The translations under genes and the position numbers were made by a program. 64,000 bases of DNA, from the NCBI RefSeq assembly GCF_900110755.1, contig NZ_FOFF01000009.1:174543-238542 (forward strand), in the 5' to 3' direction. The notes below the pieces were generated by a model. That model searched no databases, had not been told where the DNA came from, and was given only the letters and a program-made list of their open reading frames with translations. Positions 26,521 to 36,386 of this stretch are shown here, piece by piece (position 1 is the stretch's first letter; each line of letters begins with the position of its first letter). The stretch comes from Streptomyces sp. yr375. Its GTDB lineage: Bacteria; Actinomycetota; Actinomycetes; Streptomycetales; Streptomycetaceae.

Positions 26521-27921
26521 ATGCTGAGCAGACTCAGGAAATGGACGCTGACCTCCACAGCCGTCCTCCTCACCGTCGCCGGAGTCACGGGGGCCACCTC
26601 GCCCGAGGTCGGGGCGGTGGCCCCCGTGGCGGTCGTCGACGGCTCGACCACGTACCAGCCCATCGACGGCTTCGGGTTCTCCGAGCACTTCGGGCGGGCC
26701 GCCATCATGAACGGGTCGCAGGGGCTGTCGGCCCGGCATCAGCGCGAGATCCTCGACCTGCTGCTGAGCCGCAGCACCGGCGCCGGACTGAGCATCCTGC
26801 GCCTCGGCATCGACTCGGGCATCCAGCCGACCGACCCCGGCGGACCGGACGCGACCCCCGCGTACGTGTGGGACGGCTATGACAAGGGCCAGGTGTGGCT
26901 GGCGCGGCAGGCCAAGGCGTACGGGGTGAACCGCTTCTACGCCGACGCCTGGACCGCTCCCGGCTATATGAAGACCAACGGGACCGATGGCGACGGCGGG
27001 ACGCTGTGCGGTCTCGCCGGGGCCTCCTGCGCAAGCGGCGACTGGCGCACGGCGTACGCCAACTACCTTGTGCGGTATGCCGAGTTCTACGGTGAGGCGG
27101 GCATCCCGGTCACCGACCTCGGCTTCACCAACGAGCCCGACTGGACGGCGACGTACGACTCCATGCGGCTCACCCCCGCCCAGGCCGTCGAGTTCACCAA
27201 GGTCCTCGGCCCGGTGGCCAACTCGGCCGGATACCAGGTCGCTTGCTGTGACTCCTTCGGCTGGAACCAGCAGAAGGCCTACAGCAGCGCCATCGAGGCC
27301 GACCCGACGGCCCGGGGACTCGTCGCCACCCACACCGGCCACAACTACGCCAGCGCCGTCGACGGACCGCTGCCCACCCGGAAGCGCACCTGGATGTCGG
27401 AGTGGTCGCCCAACGGCACGACCTGGAACGAGAATTGGGACGACGGAAGCGGCTACGACGGCTTCACCGTCGCCGCCGCCGTCCATGACGCCCTCACCAA
27501 GGGCAACACCAGCGGGTACGTCTACTGGTACGGCGCGTCGACCGGCGCCACCCGGGGTCTGATCCAGATGGACGGCGACGGCTACCACGTGTCGAAGCGG
27601 CTGTGGGCGCTGGCCAACTACAGCCGCTTCATCCGCCCCGGCGCCACCCGCATCGCCGCGACCGCCCCCGACGCCGACCTCAAGTTGTCCGCGTTCCGCA
27701 ACGCCGACGGCACGGTGACGGTCGTCGCGCTCAACGCGGCCACCAGCGCCAGTCAGGTGGCGTTCAGCCTGCCGAACACGGGGATCGCGACGGGCACGGC
27801 GACCCCGTACCTCACCGACGCCACGCACAACACCGCCGAGCAGCCGGCCCTCGCCGTCGACGGAGGCTCCCTGACGGCCACGGTCCCGGCCCGCTCCCTC
27901 GTCACCTACACCATCATGTGA
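26521..27921 (+). CDS. Secreted GH30 family glycoside hydrolase
   Basis: A 466-residue secreted enzyme starting at ATG 26521, with a signal peptide (LTSTAVLLTVAGVTGATSPEV). The barrel carries YQPIDGFGFSEHFGRA; the acid/base is Glu205 in GFTNEPDW and the nucleophile Glu294 in TWMSEWSPN. The C-terminal beta domain (FIRPGATRIAATAP, FRNADGTVTVVALN) is the side beta structure typical of GH30. Family activities include glucuronoxylanase, endo-beta-1,6-glucanase and endo-galactanase; I cannot choose between them from sequence alone. It sits inside the starch locus but has a CebR operator, so it probably belongs to the plant beta-glycan response. Confidence 0.87.
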   Translation: MLSRLRKWTLTSTAVLLTVAGVTGATSPEVGAVAPVAVVDGSTTYQPIDGFGFSEHFGRAAIMNGSQGLSARHQREILDLLLSRSTGAGLSILRLGIDSGIQPTDPGGPDATPAYVWDGYDKGQVWLARQAKAYGVNRFYADAWTAPGYMKTNGTDGDGGTLCGLAGASCASGDWRTAYANYLVRYAEFYGEAGIPVTDLGFTNEPDWTATYDSMRLTPAQAVEFTKVLGPVANSAGYQVACCDSFGWNQQKAYSSAIEADPTARGLVATHTGHNYASAVDGPLPTRKRTWMSEWSPNGTTWNENWDDGSGYDGFTVAAAVHDALTKGNTSGYVYWYGASTGATRGLIQMDGDGYHVSKRLWALANYSRFIRPGATRIAATAPDADLKLSAFRNADGTVTVVALNAATSASQVAFSLPNTGIATGTATPYLTDATHNTAEQPALAVDGGSLTATVPARSLVTYTIM

Positions 27922-27926
27922 AAGTT

Positions 27927-28025
27927 CTTGCCACGAGTTGCGGAACTCTTGCTGTAACACTTGCGGCGGCGATACGGTCGCGCGGGGTCGGACCCGAGAC
28001 GAGCGCAAGAGTGCAAAAGCGCAAG
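27927..28025 (+). promoter_or_regulatory. Array of MalR-type half-sites before the pullulanase gene
   Basis: CTTGC occurs at 27927, 27948 and 27960, and GCAAG at 28005 and 28021, with GCAAA at 28013. Six half-sites in about 100 bases, first in one orientation and then the other, directly precede the ribosome site TAGGAG. This indicates control by MalR. Confidence 0.65.
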
Positions 28026-28055
28026 TGAGCCGCAATCCGCTAGGAGTTCCCGCCT

Positions 28056-31000
28056 GTGACACCGAGAAGACGGATCGTGGCCGTCACCGTCGCCGCGCTC
28101 GCCGCAGCCCTCGTGCAGCCCCTCACCGCCCACGCGGACGCCCCGCCCCCGCCGCCGTCCGACGCGAAACTGGCCGCCGCCCCCGCCCGGCACGACGACA
28201 CACGTGAGCAGTTCTACTTCGTCATGCCGGACCGGTTCGCCAACGGGGACACCGCCAACGACACCGGCGGGCTCACCGGTTCACGTCTCACCACCGGCTA
28301 CGACCCCACCGACAAGGGTTTCTACCAGGGCGGCGACCTCAAGGGCCTGACCAGGAAGCTCGACTACATCAAGGGCCTCGGCACCACCGCCCTGTGGATG
28401 GCCCCGATCTTCAAGAACCAGCCCGTGCAGGGGACGGGGAGTAACGCCTCCGCCGGCTACCACGGTTACTGGATCACCGACTTCACCCAGGTCGACCCGC
28501 ACTTCGGCACCAACAAGGACCTGGAGACCCTCATCTCCAAGGCGCACGCCAAGGGCATGAAGGTCTTCTTCGACGTCATCACCAACCACACCGCCGACGT
28601 CGTCGACTACCAGGAGAAGTCCTACGACTACCTGTCCAAGGGCGCGTTCCCGTATCTGACCAAGGACGGCGAGCCCTTCGACAACGCCGACTACGCGGCC
28701 GGCGGCCGGAAGTTCCCCGCCGTGGACGCCGGTTCCTTCCCGCGCACCCCGACGGTCGCCGCCGCGAAGAAGAACGCCAAGGTCCCGTCCTGGCTCAACG
28801 ACCCGACGATGTACCACAATCGCGGCGACTCGACCTACGCCGGTGAGTCGACGACGTACGGCGACTTCTCCGGGCTCGACGACCTGTGGACCGAGCGTCC
28901 CGAGGTCGTCACCGGGATGGAGAAGATCTACCAGCGCTGGGTGCGGGACTTCGACGTCGACGGCTTCCGGATCGACACCGTGAAGCACGTGGACATGGGG
29001 TTCTGGACGCAGTGGGCGACCGCGCTCGACGCGTACGCCAAGAAGCAGGGGCGCGACGACTTCTTCATGTTCGGCGAGGTCTACTCCGCCGATACGAACA
29101 TCACCTCCCCGTACGTCACCCAGGGCCGCCTGGACGCCACGCTCGACTTCCCCTTCCAGGAGGCGGCCCGGCAGTACGCCTCCCAGGGCGGCAGCGCGCG
29201 GAAGCTGGCCTCGGTCTTCGCCGACGACTACAAGTACACGACCGACAAGGCCAACGCGTACGAGCAGGTCACCTTCCTCGGCAACCACGACATGGGCCGC
29301 ATCGGCTACTTCCTGGAGCAGGACAACCCCAACGCCACGGACGCGCAGATCCTCGCCAAGGACCAGCTCGCCAACGAGCTGATGTTCCTCAGCCGAGGCA
29401 ACCCGGTCGTCTACTACGGCGACGAGCAGGGCTTCACCGGCTCCGGCGGCGACAAGGACGCCCGCCAGACGATGTTCGCCTCGAAGACGCCCGACTACCT
29501 CGACGACGACGAGATCGGCACCGACCGCACCCACGCGAGCGACGCCTACGACACCGCCGCCCCGCTGTACCGCCAGATCAGCGCCCTCGCCAAGCTCCGC
29601 GCGGCGAACCCCGCCCTCACCGACGGCGTCCAGACCGAGCGCTACGCGGCCGACGGCCCCGGCGTCTACGCCTTCTCCCGCAACGGCACGAGCAGCGGCA
29701 AGAGCAAGGCCACGGGCACGGGCACGGATACGACCGAGTACGTCGTCGCCTTCAACAACGCCGGTACGGCGTCGGAGGCGACCTTCGAAACCGGTTTCGC
29801 GAACACGGTGTTCCGGGGGATCTACGGCACGCACGAGTCGGCGACCACCGGTGCCGACAAGAAGATCACGGTGACCGTCCCGGCGGGCTCGGCCGTCGTC
29901 CTCAAGGCCACCCGCAAGCCGCCCGCCCCCGCCACCGAGCCGACCATCACCCTGCACGCCCCCGCCGCCGGCGCGACCGGCACCGTCGAGCTGACCGCCG
30001 ACGTCGACGGCGGGCAGCTCAACCGGGTCGTCTTCGCCGCCCAGACCGGCAACGGCAAGTGGCGGACGCTGGGCTCCGCCGACCACACCCCCTACAAGGT
30101 CACGCAGAGCATCGACGCGGCCCTCCCGGCCGGAACAGCCCTGCGCTACAAGGCCGTTGTCGTCGACTCGGCCGGGCGCACGGCGAGTGCGAGCGCGGAC
30201 TCCGTCACCGGTACCCCGCCCGCCGAGGAGACCCCCACCGCCTCCTCCCGGGACTACGCGATCGTCCACTACCAGCGCCCCGACGGCGACTACACCGACT
30301 GGGGTCTGTACGCGACGGGCGACCTGGCCGACGGCGAGTCGACCACCTTCCCGGACGGTCACCCCTTCGTCGGCCGTGACGCCTACGGGGCCTTCGCCTA
30401 CGTCAAGTTGAAGCCGGGCGCGGCGAACGTCGGCTTCGTCGTCGTCGACCGCAACGGCGTCAAGGACGTCGCCGCCGACCGCACGATCGACGTCACGAAG
30501 ACCGGTGAGGTCTGGATCGAGCAGGGCAAGGAGGCCGTACGGACGCAGCGGCCCGACGGCCTTCCGGCCCCGGACGCCACGAAGGCCGTCCTGCACTACC
30601 ACCGCGCCGACGGGGACTACGACGGCTGGGGGCTGCACGTCTGGACGGGCGCGGCGAACCCCACCGAGTGGTCGAGCCCGCTGAAGCCGGTGCGCACCGA
30701 CGCCTACGGCGCGGTCTTCGAGGTGCCGCTCAACACCGGTGCCACCAGCCTGAGTTACGTCCTCCACAAGGGCGACGAGAAGGACCTCCCCGCCGATCAG
30801 TCGCTCGACCTCACGGCGAACGGCCACGAGGTGTGGCTGCTGAACGGCCAGGAGAAGTACCTGCTGCCGCAGCCGGCCGCTGCTGCGGCGGCGCTGGACC
30901 TGACCACCGCCAAGGCGGTCTGGATCGACCGGAACACGGTCGCCTGGAACGGCTCCGAAGCCGCCGCCTCCACCCAACTCCTGTACAGCGGGGAGGGGTT

Positions 31001-33467
31001 GATCAAGGTCGCGGACGGCAGGCTCACCGGAGCCGCCAAGTGGCTGCGGCTGACGAGGACCGCCCTCACCGACGCCCAGAAGGCCAAGTTCCCGCACCTC
31101 AAGGCCTACACCGCGTGGTCCGTCGACCCGCGCGACCGGGACCGGGTGCGCGAGGCGCTCACCGGCCAGGTCGTCGCCACCCAACGGGCCGCGAACGGCG
31201 CGGTGTTGGCCGCGACGGGCGTGCAACTCGCGGGCGTGCTGGACGACCTGTACGCCGCCCACGCGACCAAGGCGCGGCTCGGCCCGACCTTCCACAACGG
31301 CCGTCCCACACTGGCCGTCTGGGCACCCACGGCACAGCGGGCGGCACTGGAACTCGACGGCTCCACCGTGCCGATGCGGCGCGACGACGCGACCGGAGTG
31401 TGGTCCGTCACCGGCCCCACGTCCTGGCGGAACAAGGCCTATCGGTACGCCGTGACCGTGTGGGCGCCCAGTGTCGGCAAGGTCGTCACCAACAAGGTCA
31501 CCAACCCCTACTCGGTCGCCCTCACCACCGACTCCGCGCGCAGCCTGGTCGTCGACCTCGACGACACGTCCCTCGCGCCGAGCGGCTGGTCGGCGCTGCG
31601 CAAGCCGAAGGCCGTGCCGCTGCGGGCCGCCCGGATCCAGGAGCTGCACGTCCGCGACTTCTCCGTCGCCGACCCGACGGTCCCGGCCAAGGACCGGGGC
31701 GGCTATCTGGCCTTCACCGACCGGGACAGCGACGGCTCCAAGCACCTGCGGCAACTGGCGGCGGCCGGCACGTCGTACGTCCATCTGCTGCCCGTCTTCG
31801 ACATCGCCACCATCCCCGAGAACAAGGCCGACCAGACGGCCACCGACTGCGACCTCGCCGCCTACCCGGCGGCCTCCGAACGCCAGCAGGAGTGCGTGAC
31901 GGCGAGCGCCGCCAAGGACGCCTACAACTGGGGGTACGACCCGTACCACTACACGGTCCCCGAGGGGTCGTACGCCAGTGATCCGGACGGGACGGCCCGT
32001 ACGGTCGAGTTCCGGAAGATGGTCGCGGCGCTCAACCGGGACGGGCTGAGGGTCGTCATGGACGTGGTCTACAACCACACGGCGGCGAGCGGGCAGGCGC
32101 AGGCCAGCGTCCTGGACCGGATCGTCCCCGGCTACTACCAGCGGCTGCTCGCCGACGGGTCGGTCGCCACCAGCACGTGCTGTGCGAACACGGCGACCGA
32201 GAACGCGATGATGGGCAAACTGGTCGTCGACTCGGTCGTCACCTGGGCCAGGGAGTACAAGGTCGACGGGTTCCGCTTCGACCTCATGGGGCACCAGCCG
32301 AAGGCCAACATCCTGGCCGTGCGCAAGGCGCTCGACGCGCTGACGCCCGCCAAGGACGGCGTCGACGGCAAGCGGATCATCCTCTACGGCGAGGGCTGGA
32401 ACTTCGGCGAGGTCGCCGACGACGCCCGGTTCGTCCAGGCCACCCAGCAGAACATGGCCGGCACGGGCATCGCCACGTTCTCCGACCGGGCCCGGGACGC
32501 CGTACGCGGCGGCGGGCCGTTCGACGACGACCCCGGCGTCCAGGGCTTCGCCTCCGGGCTCTACACCGACCCCAACTCATCGACCGCCAACGGCAGTTCG
32601 GCGCAGCAGAAGGCGCGGCTGCTGCACTACCAGGACCTCGTCAAGGTCGGCCTGTCCGGAGACCTCGCCGCCTACCGCTTCACCGACACCGACGGCAAGG
32701 AGGTCACCGGCGCCGAGGTCGACTACAACGGCGCCCCGGCGGGCTACGCGGCCGCGCCCGGCGACGCCCTCGCCTACGTCGACGCGCACGACAACGAGTC
32801 CCTGTTCGACGCCCTCGCCTACAAGCTGCCGGCCGGCACCTCCGCGGCCGACCGCGCCCGTATGCAGGTCCTCGCGCTGGCCACCGCCGCCCTCTCCCAG
32901 GGGCCCGCGCTGTCCCAGGCGGGCAGCGACCTGCTGCGCTCCAAGTCCCTGGACCGCAACTCCTACGACAGCGGCGACTGGTTCAACGCGATCCACTGGA
33001 ACTGCGCCGCAGGCAACGGCTTCGGGCACGGACTACCGCCGGCCGCCGACAACGCGTCCAAGTGGTCTTACGCCAAACCCCTGTTGACCACCGTCACCGT
33101 CGGCTGCCCACAGATCACCGCGACCTCCGCCGCCTACCTGGACCTGCTGCGGATCCATGCGACGGAGCCGGTGTTCTCCCTCGCGACGGCCGCGCAGGTG
33201 CAGTCGGCGCTGTCCTTCCCGCTGTCCGGCAAGGACGAGACACCCGGAGTCGTCACCATGCGGCTCGGCGACCTGGTCGTCGTCTTCAACGCGACGCCCA
33301 CCGCGCAGCGGCAGACCGTCGACGCGCTCGCCGGGTCGGCATACCGACTGCACCCGGTCCAGGCGGCGGGGGCGGACGCCACCGTCAAGTCGTCGTCGTA
33401 CGCGGCGAGTTCGGGCACCTTCACCGTGCCGGGCCGCACCGTGGCGGTGTTCTCCCGGACGCCCTAG
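28056..33467 (+). CDS. Secreted double-GH13 amylase-pullulanase
   Basis: A 1,803-residue exported enzyme with a GTG start at 28056 (AGGAG nine bases upstream) and a signal peptide ending TAHADAPP. Domain order: first GH13 barrel (about 48-590) with nucleophile Asp307 (GFRIDTVKH), acid/base Glu341 (FGEVYS) and Asp412 (GNHDMG); an Ig-like segment; two CBM41-type starch-binding modules (YAIVHYQRPDGDYTDWGLY and AVLHYHRADGDYDGWGLHV); N-terminal pullulanase domains; then a second GH13 barrel with the pullulanase signature YNWGYDP, Asp1409 (GFRFDLMGH), Glu1446 (LYGEGWN) and Asp1579. It should cut both alpha-1,4 and alpha-1,6 bonds and feed MalEFG. Both sites look intact. Confidence 0.93.
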   Translation: MTPRRRIVAVTVAALAAALVQPLTAHADAPPPPPSDAKLAAAPARHDDTREQFYFVMPDRFANGDTANDTGGLTGSRLTTGYDPTDKGFYQGGDLKGLTRKLDYIKGLGTTALWMAPIFKNQPVQGTGSNASAGYHGYWITDFTQVDPHFGTNKDLETLISKAHAKGMKVFFDVITNHTADVVDYQEKSYDYLSKGAFPYLTKDGEPFDNADYAAGGRKFPAVDAGSFPRTPTVAAAKKNAKVPSWLNDPTMYHNRGDSTYAGESTTYGDFSGLDDLWTERPEVVTGMEKIYQRWVRDFDVDGFRIDTVKHVDMGFWTQWATALDAYAKKQGRDDFFMFGEVYSADTNITSPYVTQGRLDATLDFPFQEAARQYASQGGSARKLASVFADDYKYTTDKANAYEQVTFLGNHDMGRIGYFLEQDNPNATDAQILAKDQLANELMFLSRGNPVVYYGDEQGFTGSGGDKDARQTMFASKTPDYLDDDEIGTDRTHASDAYDTAAPLYRQISALAKLRAANPALTDGVQTERYAADGPGVYAFSRNGTSSGKSKATGTGTDTTEYVVAFNNAGTASEATFETGFANTVFRGIYGTHESATTGADKKITVTVPAGSAVVLKATRKPPAPATEPTITLHAPAAGATGTVELTADVDGGQLNRVVFAAQTGNGKWRTLGSADHTPYKVTQSIDAALPAGTALRYKAVVVDSAGRTASASADSVTGTPPAEETPTASSRDYAIVHYQRPDGDYTDWGLYATGDLADGESTTFPDGHPFVGRDAYGAFAYVKLKPGAANVGFVVVDRNGVKDVAADRTIDVTKTGEVWIEQGKEAVRTQRPDGLPAPDATKAVLHYHRADGDYDGWGLHVWTGAANPTEWSSPLKPVRTDAYGAVFEVPLNTGATSLSYVLHKGDEKDLPADQSLDLTANGHEVWLLNGQEKYLLPQPAAAAAALDLTTAKAVWIDRNTVAWNGSEAAASTQLLYSGEGLIKVADGRLTGAAKWLRLTRTALTDAQKAKFPHLKAYTAWSVDPRDRDRVREALTGQVVATQRAANGAVLAATGVQLAGVLDDLYAAHATKARLGPTFHNGRPTLAVWAPTAQRAALELDGSTVPMRRDDATGVWSVTGPTSWRNKAYRYAVTVWAPSVGKVVTNKVTNPYSVALTTDSARSLVVDLDDTSLAPSGWSALRKPKAVPLRAARIQELHVRDFSVADPTVPAKDRGGYLAFTDRDSDGSKHLRQLAAAGTSYVHLLPVFDIATIPENKADQTATDCDLAAYPAASERQQECVTASAAKDAYNWGYDPYHYTVPEGSYASDPDGTARTVEFRKMVAALNRDGLRVVMDVVYNHTAASGQAQASVLDRIVPGYYQRLLADGSVATSTCCANTATENAMMGKLVVDSVVTWAREYKVDGFRFDLMGHQPKANILAVRKALDALTPAKDGVDGKRIILYGEGWNFGEVADDARFVQATQQNMAGTGIATFSDRARDAVRGGGPFDDDPGVQGFASGLYTDPNSSTANGSSAQQKARLLHYQDLVKVGLSGDLAAYRFTDTDGKEVTGAEVDYNGAPAGYAAAPGDALAYVDAHDNESLFDALAYKLPAGTSAADRARMQVLALATAALSQGPALSQAGSDLLRSKSLDRNSYDSGDWFNAIHWNCAAGNGFGHGLPPAADNASKWSYAKPLLTTVTVGCPQITATSAAYLDLLRIHATEPVFSLATAAQVQSALSFPLSGKDETPGVVTMRLGDLVVVFNATPTAQRQTVDALAGSAYRLHPVQAAGADATVKSSSYAASSGTFTVPGRTVAVFSRTP

Positions 33468-33480
33468 ACAGGGGTACTAC

Positions 33481-33508
33481 CTTGGTGGAGCAGGCTTGGT
33501 GGAGCAGG
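33481..33508 (+). repeat. 14-base tandem repeat before the phosphatase gene
   Basis: CTTGGTGGAGCAGG occurs twice head to tail at 33481-33494 and 33495-33508 in the leader of the SpoIIE-type phosphatase gene. It adds a second GGTGGAG that resembles a ribosome site. No gene starts there convincingly. Confidence 0.75.
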
Positions 33509-33567
33509 TATTGAACCAGGTCTGCTCCGAGGAGTTCAGTCCAAGGGTCGAGTCCGAGGGTTGGCAC

Positions 33568-35208
33568 ATGGACGTCAGCGGCAGACGGACCGGCACGACC
33601 GTGCTCGTCGTGGACCCCACGTCGGCCGGCCGGTTCGCCCTGGGCGCGGTGCTGCGCCGGGCCGGGCACGAGGTCGTCGCGGTCGGCACCGGCGCCGAGG
33701 CGCTCGTCGAACTGGACGTCCGGCGGCGCAAGGGCGCGCTGCCGGACGTGGCGCTCGTCGGCCTCGACCTGCCCGACATGAGCGGCTTCGAGCTGTGCCG
33801 CCGGCTCAAGGCCCGGCCGCACATGGCCGGTCTGCCCGTCGTGCACTTCTCGGCCGGTGAGCCGGCCCCCGGCGAGCGCGCCGAGGGGCTGGAGGCGGGC
33901 GGCGAAGCCCATCTGGCGATGCCCGCCGAGCCCGCCGAGATCGACGCCGTGGTCCGGGCCGCGGTGCGGGCCGCCCGGCTGCGCGCCGACGACCAGGCGG
34001 CGACGCGGCGGCTGACGGTGCTGTCGGAGGCGATCGTCACCATCCAGGCGGCGCGCTCCCCGCAGGAACTCGCCGACGCCGCCGCCGAGGGCGCAGCGCG
34101 GCTGACCGGCGCGCCCGCCGCCGTCTTCGTCCTCGGCCCGGACGACGAGCTGTACCGCGCGCTCTCCCGCAACCGCACCACCCTCGCGCTGCCGGACGCG
34201 GGCGCCCACCGGGCCGTCGCCGCCCTGCTGCGCCGCCTCGGCCACGGGCCGGCCGGGCACGCGGGGGTGCGGATCACCACCGTGCCCGCGCCGCAGTGGC
34301 CCGCCGGGTTCTTCCGGCCGCAGGTGCGGCACGACGCCCGGCTGGTGCTGATCCCCACCCAGGACGGCCGGGCCTCGGTGTGCCTGGCCACCCCCACCCG
34401 CGGGGTCCGCCGGGTGGACCCCGAGACCGAGTCCCTGCTCGCCCGGCTCGCCCAGGCCGCCGTGCTCGCCGCCGAGCCGCTGCTCATGTACCAGGTCGAA
34501 CGGCACGTCGCCCTCACCCTCCAGCACAGCTTCCTGCCCCAGCCGCACCGGCTGCCCGAGCTGCCGGGCGTCGACGTCGTCGTCCGCTATGTGCCCGCGT
34601 CCCGGGAGACCGAGATCGGCGGCGACTTCTACGCCGCCCTGAACACCGGGGACGGGGTGCTGGCGGCGGTCGGCGACGTCGTCGGGCACTCGCTGGAGGC
34701 GGCCACCGTGATGGTCGAGATCCGGCACGCGCTGCGCGCCTACTGCGTCGACGAGAGCGACCCGGCCGTGCTCGCCGAGCGTCTCGACCGGATGCTGCGG
34801 CGCTACCACCCCGAGGCCACGGCGACCGTCTGCCTGGTGTTGATCGACCCCGCCACCGGCCGCACCCGCATCGCCAACGCCGGGCACATCCCGCCGCTGA
34901 TCGTCCGAGGCACCCGCGACACCCGCGACGCCGACTACGCCAAGGCGGCCGGCCCCCTGCTCGGCCTGGGCGTGCCGCACCCGGCCCCCACCGAACTGTT
35001 CCTCGAACCCACCGACCGGCTCCTCATGGTCACCGACGGTCTGATCGAGACCCGGGGCACCGACCTCGCCGTCTCGATGGAGCACCTGCGCGCGGCGGCC
35101 ACCGGCGCCATGCCGGGCCTGGACGCCCTCTGCGACACCCTCCTCACCTGCTTCGACCACGACCGGGAGGACGACATCGCCATGCTGGCCCTGCGGCTGA
35201 CGAACTAG
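33568..35208 (+). CDS. SpoIIE-type PP2C phosphatase with a degenerate receiver domain
   Basis: A 546-residue protein from ATG 33568 (GAGGG upstream; a GTG at 33496 is less likely). Residues 10-130 form a response-regulator receiver fold (TVLVVDPTSAG, LVGLDLPDMSGFELC), but the phospho-acceptor position is Gly65 and the conserved Lys is Met118, so it cannot be phosphorylated in the usual way. Residues of about 150-290 resemble a GAF domain. The rest is a SpoIIE/RsbU PP2C phosphatase with metal ligands in EIGGDFYAAL, GDVVGHSLEAA and DREDDIAML. Such enzymes dephosphorylate anti-anti-sigma factors to activate alternative sigma factors. No partner switch genes are adjacent. Confidence 0.88.
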   Translation: MDVSGRRTGTTVLVVDPTSAGRFALGAVLRRAGHEVVAVGTGAEALVELDVRRRKGALPDVALVGLDLPDMSGFELCRRLKARPHMAGLPVVHFSAGEPAPGERAEGLEAGGEAHLAMPAEPAEIDAVVRAAVRAARLRADDQAATRRLTVLSEAIVTIQAARSPQELADAAAEGAARLTGAPAAVFVLGPDDELYRALSRNRTTLALPDAGAHRAVAALLRRLGHGPAGHAGVRITTVPAPQWPAGFFRPQVRHDARLVLIPTQDGRASVCLATPTRGVRRVDPETESLLARLAQAAVLAAEPLLMYQVERHVALTLQHSFLPQPHRLPELPGVDVVVRYVPASRETEIGGDFYAALNTGDGVLAAVGDVVGHSLEAATVMVEIRHALRAYCVDESDPAVLAERLDRMLRRYHPEATATVCLVLIDPATGRTRIANAGHIPPLIVRGTRDTRDADYAKAAGPLLGLGVPHPAPTELFLEPTDRLLMVTDGLIETRGTDLAVSMEHLRAAATGAMPGLDALCDTLLTCFDHDREDDIAMLALRLTN

Positions 35209-35243
35209 GCTGAGCGCAGTCTGTTCCTAGAACGGGAGTGCCC

Positions 35244-35606
35244 ATGCCGCAGATCAGCGTCGACTACTCGACCACGATGGAGTCCGCCTTCGACCGGTCC
35301 GGGTTCGCGCGGGCCCTGCACACCTCGGTGGTCGAGATCGCCGCCGCCAAGCCGGAGGCCTGCAAGACCCTGTTCCGGCCGTCCGACTTCACCGCGTTCG
35401 GCTACGACGACCCCGAGGACCGGCGGCACGCGGTCGTCCACGTCACGCTCGGGCTGCTCGCCGGCCGCACCGACGAGACGAAGGCGAAGCTCACCGAGAC
35501 CGTGTTGGAGCTGCTGCGCGAGCACGTCAAGGACGACACGTTCGTGCTGCACGCCTCCGCCGAGGTCCGCGACCTCGACCCGTCGTACCGCAAGCACGAG
35601 AGCTAG
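35244..35606 (+). CDS. 5-carboxymethyl-2-hydroxymuconate delta-isomerase family protein
   Basis: A 120-residue tautomerase-superfamily protein. ATG 35244 is chosen because GGGAG lies five bases upstream and it puts Pro at position 2 (MPQISVDYSTTMES). That proline is the catalytic base in this family after Met removal. The fold is the CHMI type (VVHVTLGLLAGRTDETKAKL). In other bacteria the enzyme acts in homoprotocatechuate degradation, but no other genes of that pathway are near, so the physiological substrate is open. Confidence 0.83.
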   Translation: MPQISVDYSTTMESAFDRSGFARALHTSVVEIAAAKPEACKTLFRPSDFTAFGYDDPEDRRHAVVHVTLGLLAGRTDETKAKLTETVLELLREHVKDDTFVLHASAEVRDLDPSYRKHES

Positions 35607-35627
35607 GACCGGCGCACCGGGCCGGGC

Positions 35628-36317
35628 TCAGGACGCGAGCGCGATGAGCCGGTTGGCCAGGTCCCCGAACGGGCCGTCGGCCGGCTCGCCGCCCAGCATC
35701 GGCCGCAGCAGCGTCCGCAGCTCGTCGTCGTAGGCCGCGCCGACGGCGGTCAGCGCGGCGAAGTCGCGCACGAGCTGCACCTCCAGCTCCTCGCGCGGGA
35801 TGCGCCGCCCGTCCAGCCAGATCAGCGCGGTCGACTCGGCGAGTGAGATCCACGAGCGGACGATCAGTTCGAGCCGCGCCGGCGGATCGGTGATGCCCAG
35901 ATGCGACAGGATCTGTTCGTAGGCGATCTGGCGTACGGAGTCGACGAGTGCGTTCGTCGTCGAGGAGCCGACCGCCGGGCCGCCGCGCATCAGGGCCGAG
36001 AAGCCCGGGCCGTGCGCGTCGACGAAGTCGAAGAACCGGTGCATCACGCGCCGCAGCCGGGCACCGAGCGGCCCCTCGCGCGGCTCGCTGAACCGGCTCG
36101 CCAGATCCTCCGACGCCCGCTTCAACGCGGCCTCGTACAGGCTGAGTTTGCCGGGGAAGTAGTGGTAGACGAGGGGCCGCGAGATGCCCGCCGCGGCGGC
36201 TATCTCGTCGATGGAGACCTCGTCGGGCGAGCGCTGGGCGAACAGTTCGAGGGCGACGCCGATCAACTGCTGCCGACGCTCCTCGACTCCCATTCTGCGA
36301 CGAACCCCGGTAGTCAT
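35628..36317 (-). CDS. TetR family transcriptional regulator
   Basis: A 229-residue TetR protein. The DNA-binding domain is RRQQLIGVALELFAQRSPDEVSIDEIAAAAGISRPLVYHYFPGKLSLYE; the remainder is an all-helical ligand domain. It lies 69 bases upstream of the ferredoxin reductase gene in the opposite end of the same strand (reductase and hydrolase are transcribed toward it), so the three could be functionally linked. Ligand unknown. Confidence 0.87.
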   Translation of the reverse strand: MTTGVRRRMGVEERRQQLIGVALELFAQRSPDEVSIDEIAAAAGISRPLVYHYFPGKLSLYEAALKRASEDLASRFSEPREGPLGARLRRVMHRFFDFVDAHGPGFSALMRGGPAVGSSTTNALVDSVRQIAYEQILSHLGITDPPARLELIVRSWISLAESTALIWLDGRRIPREELEVQLVRDFAALTAVGAAYDDELRTLLRPMLGGEPADGPFGDLANRLIALAS

Positions 36318-36386
36318 ACGAATACCTTACCGATCGGATCCGGACGCCAACGGACCGGACCGGATCAGACGTTCACCTTGTTTCTG

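Noticed and set aside
28281..32294. A very long open frame (over 1,300 codons) antisense to the pullulanase gene
   Set aside because: High-GC genes commonly leave the antisense frame open. Its translation is low-complexity Gly/Val/Arg sequence without family motifs, while the sense frame has two complete GH13 domains.
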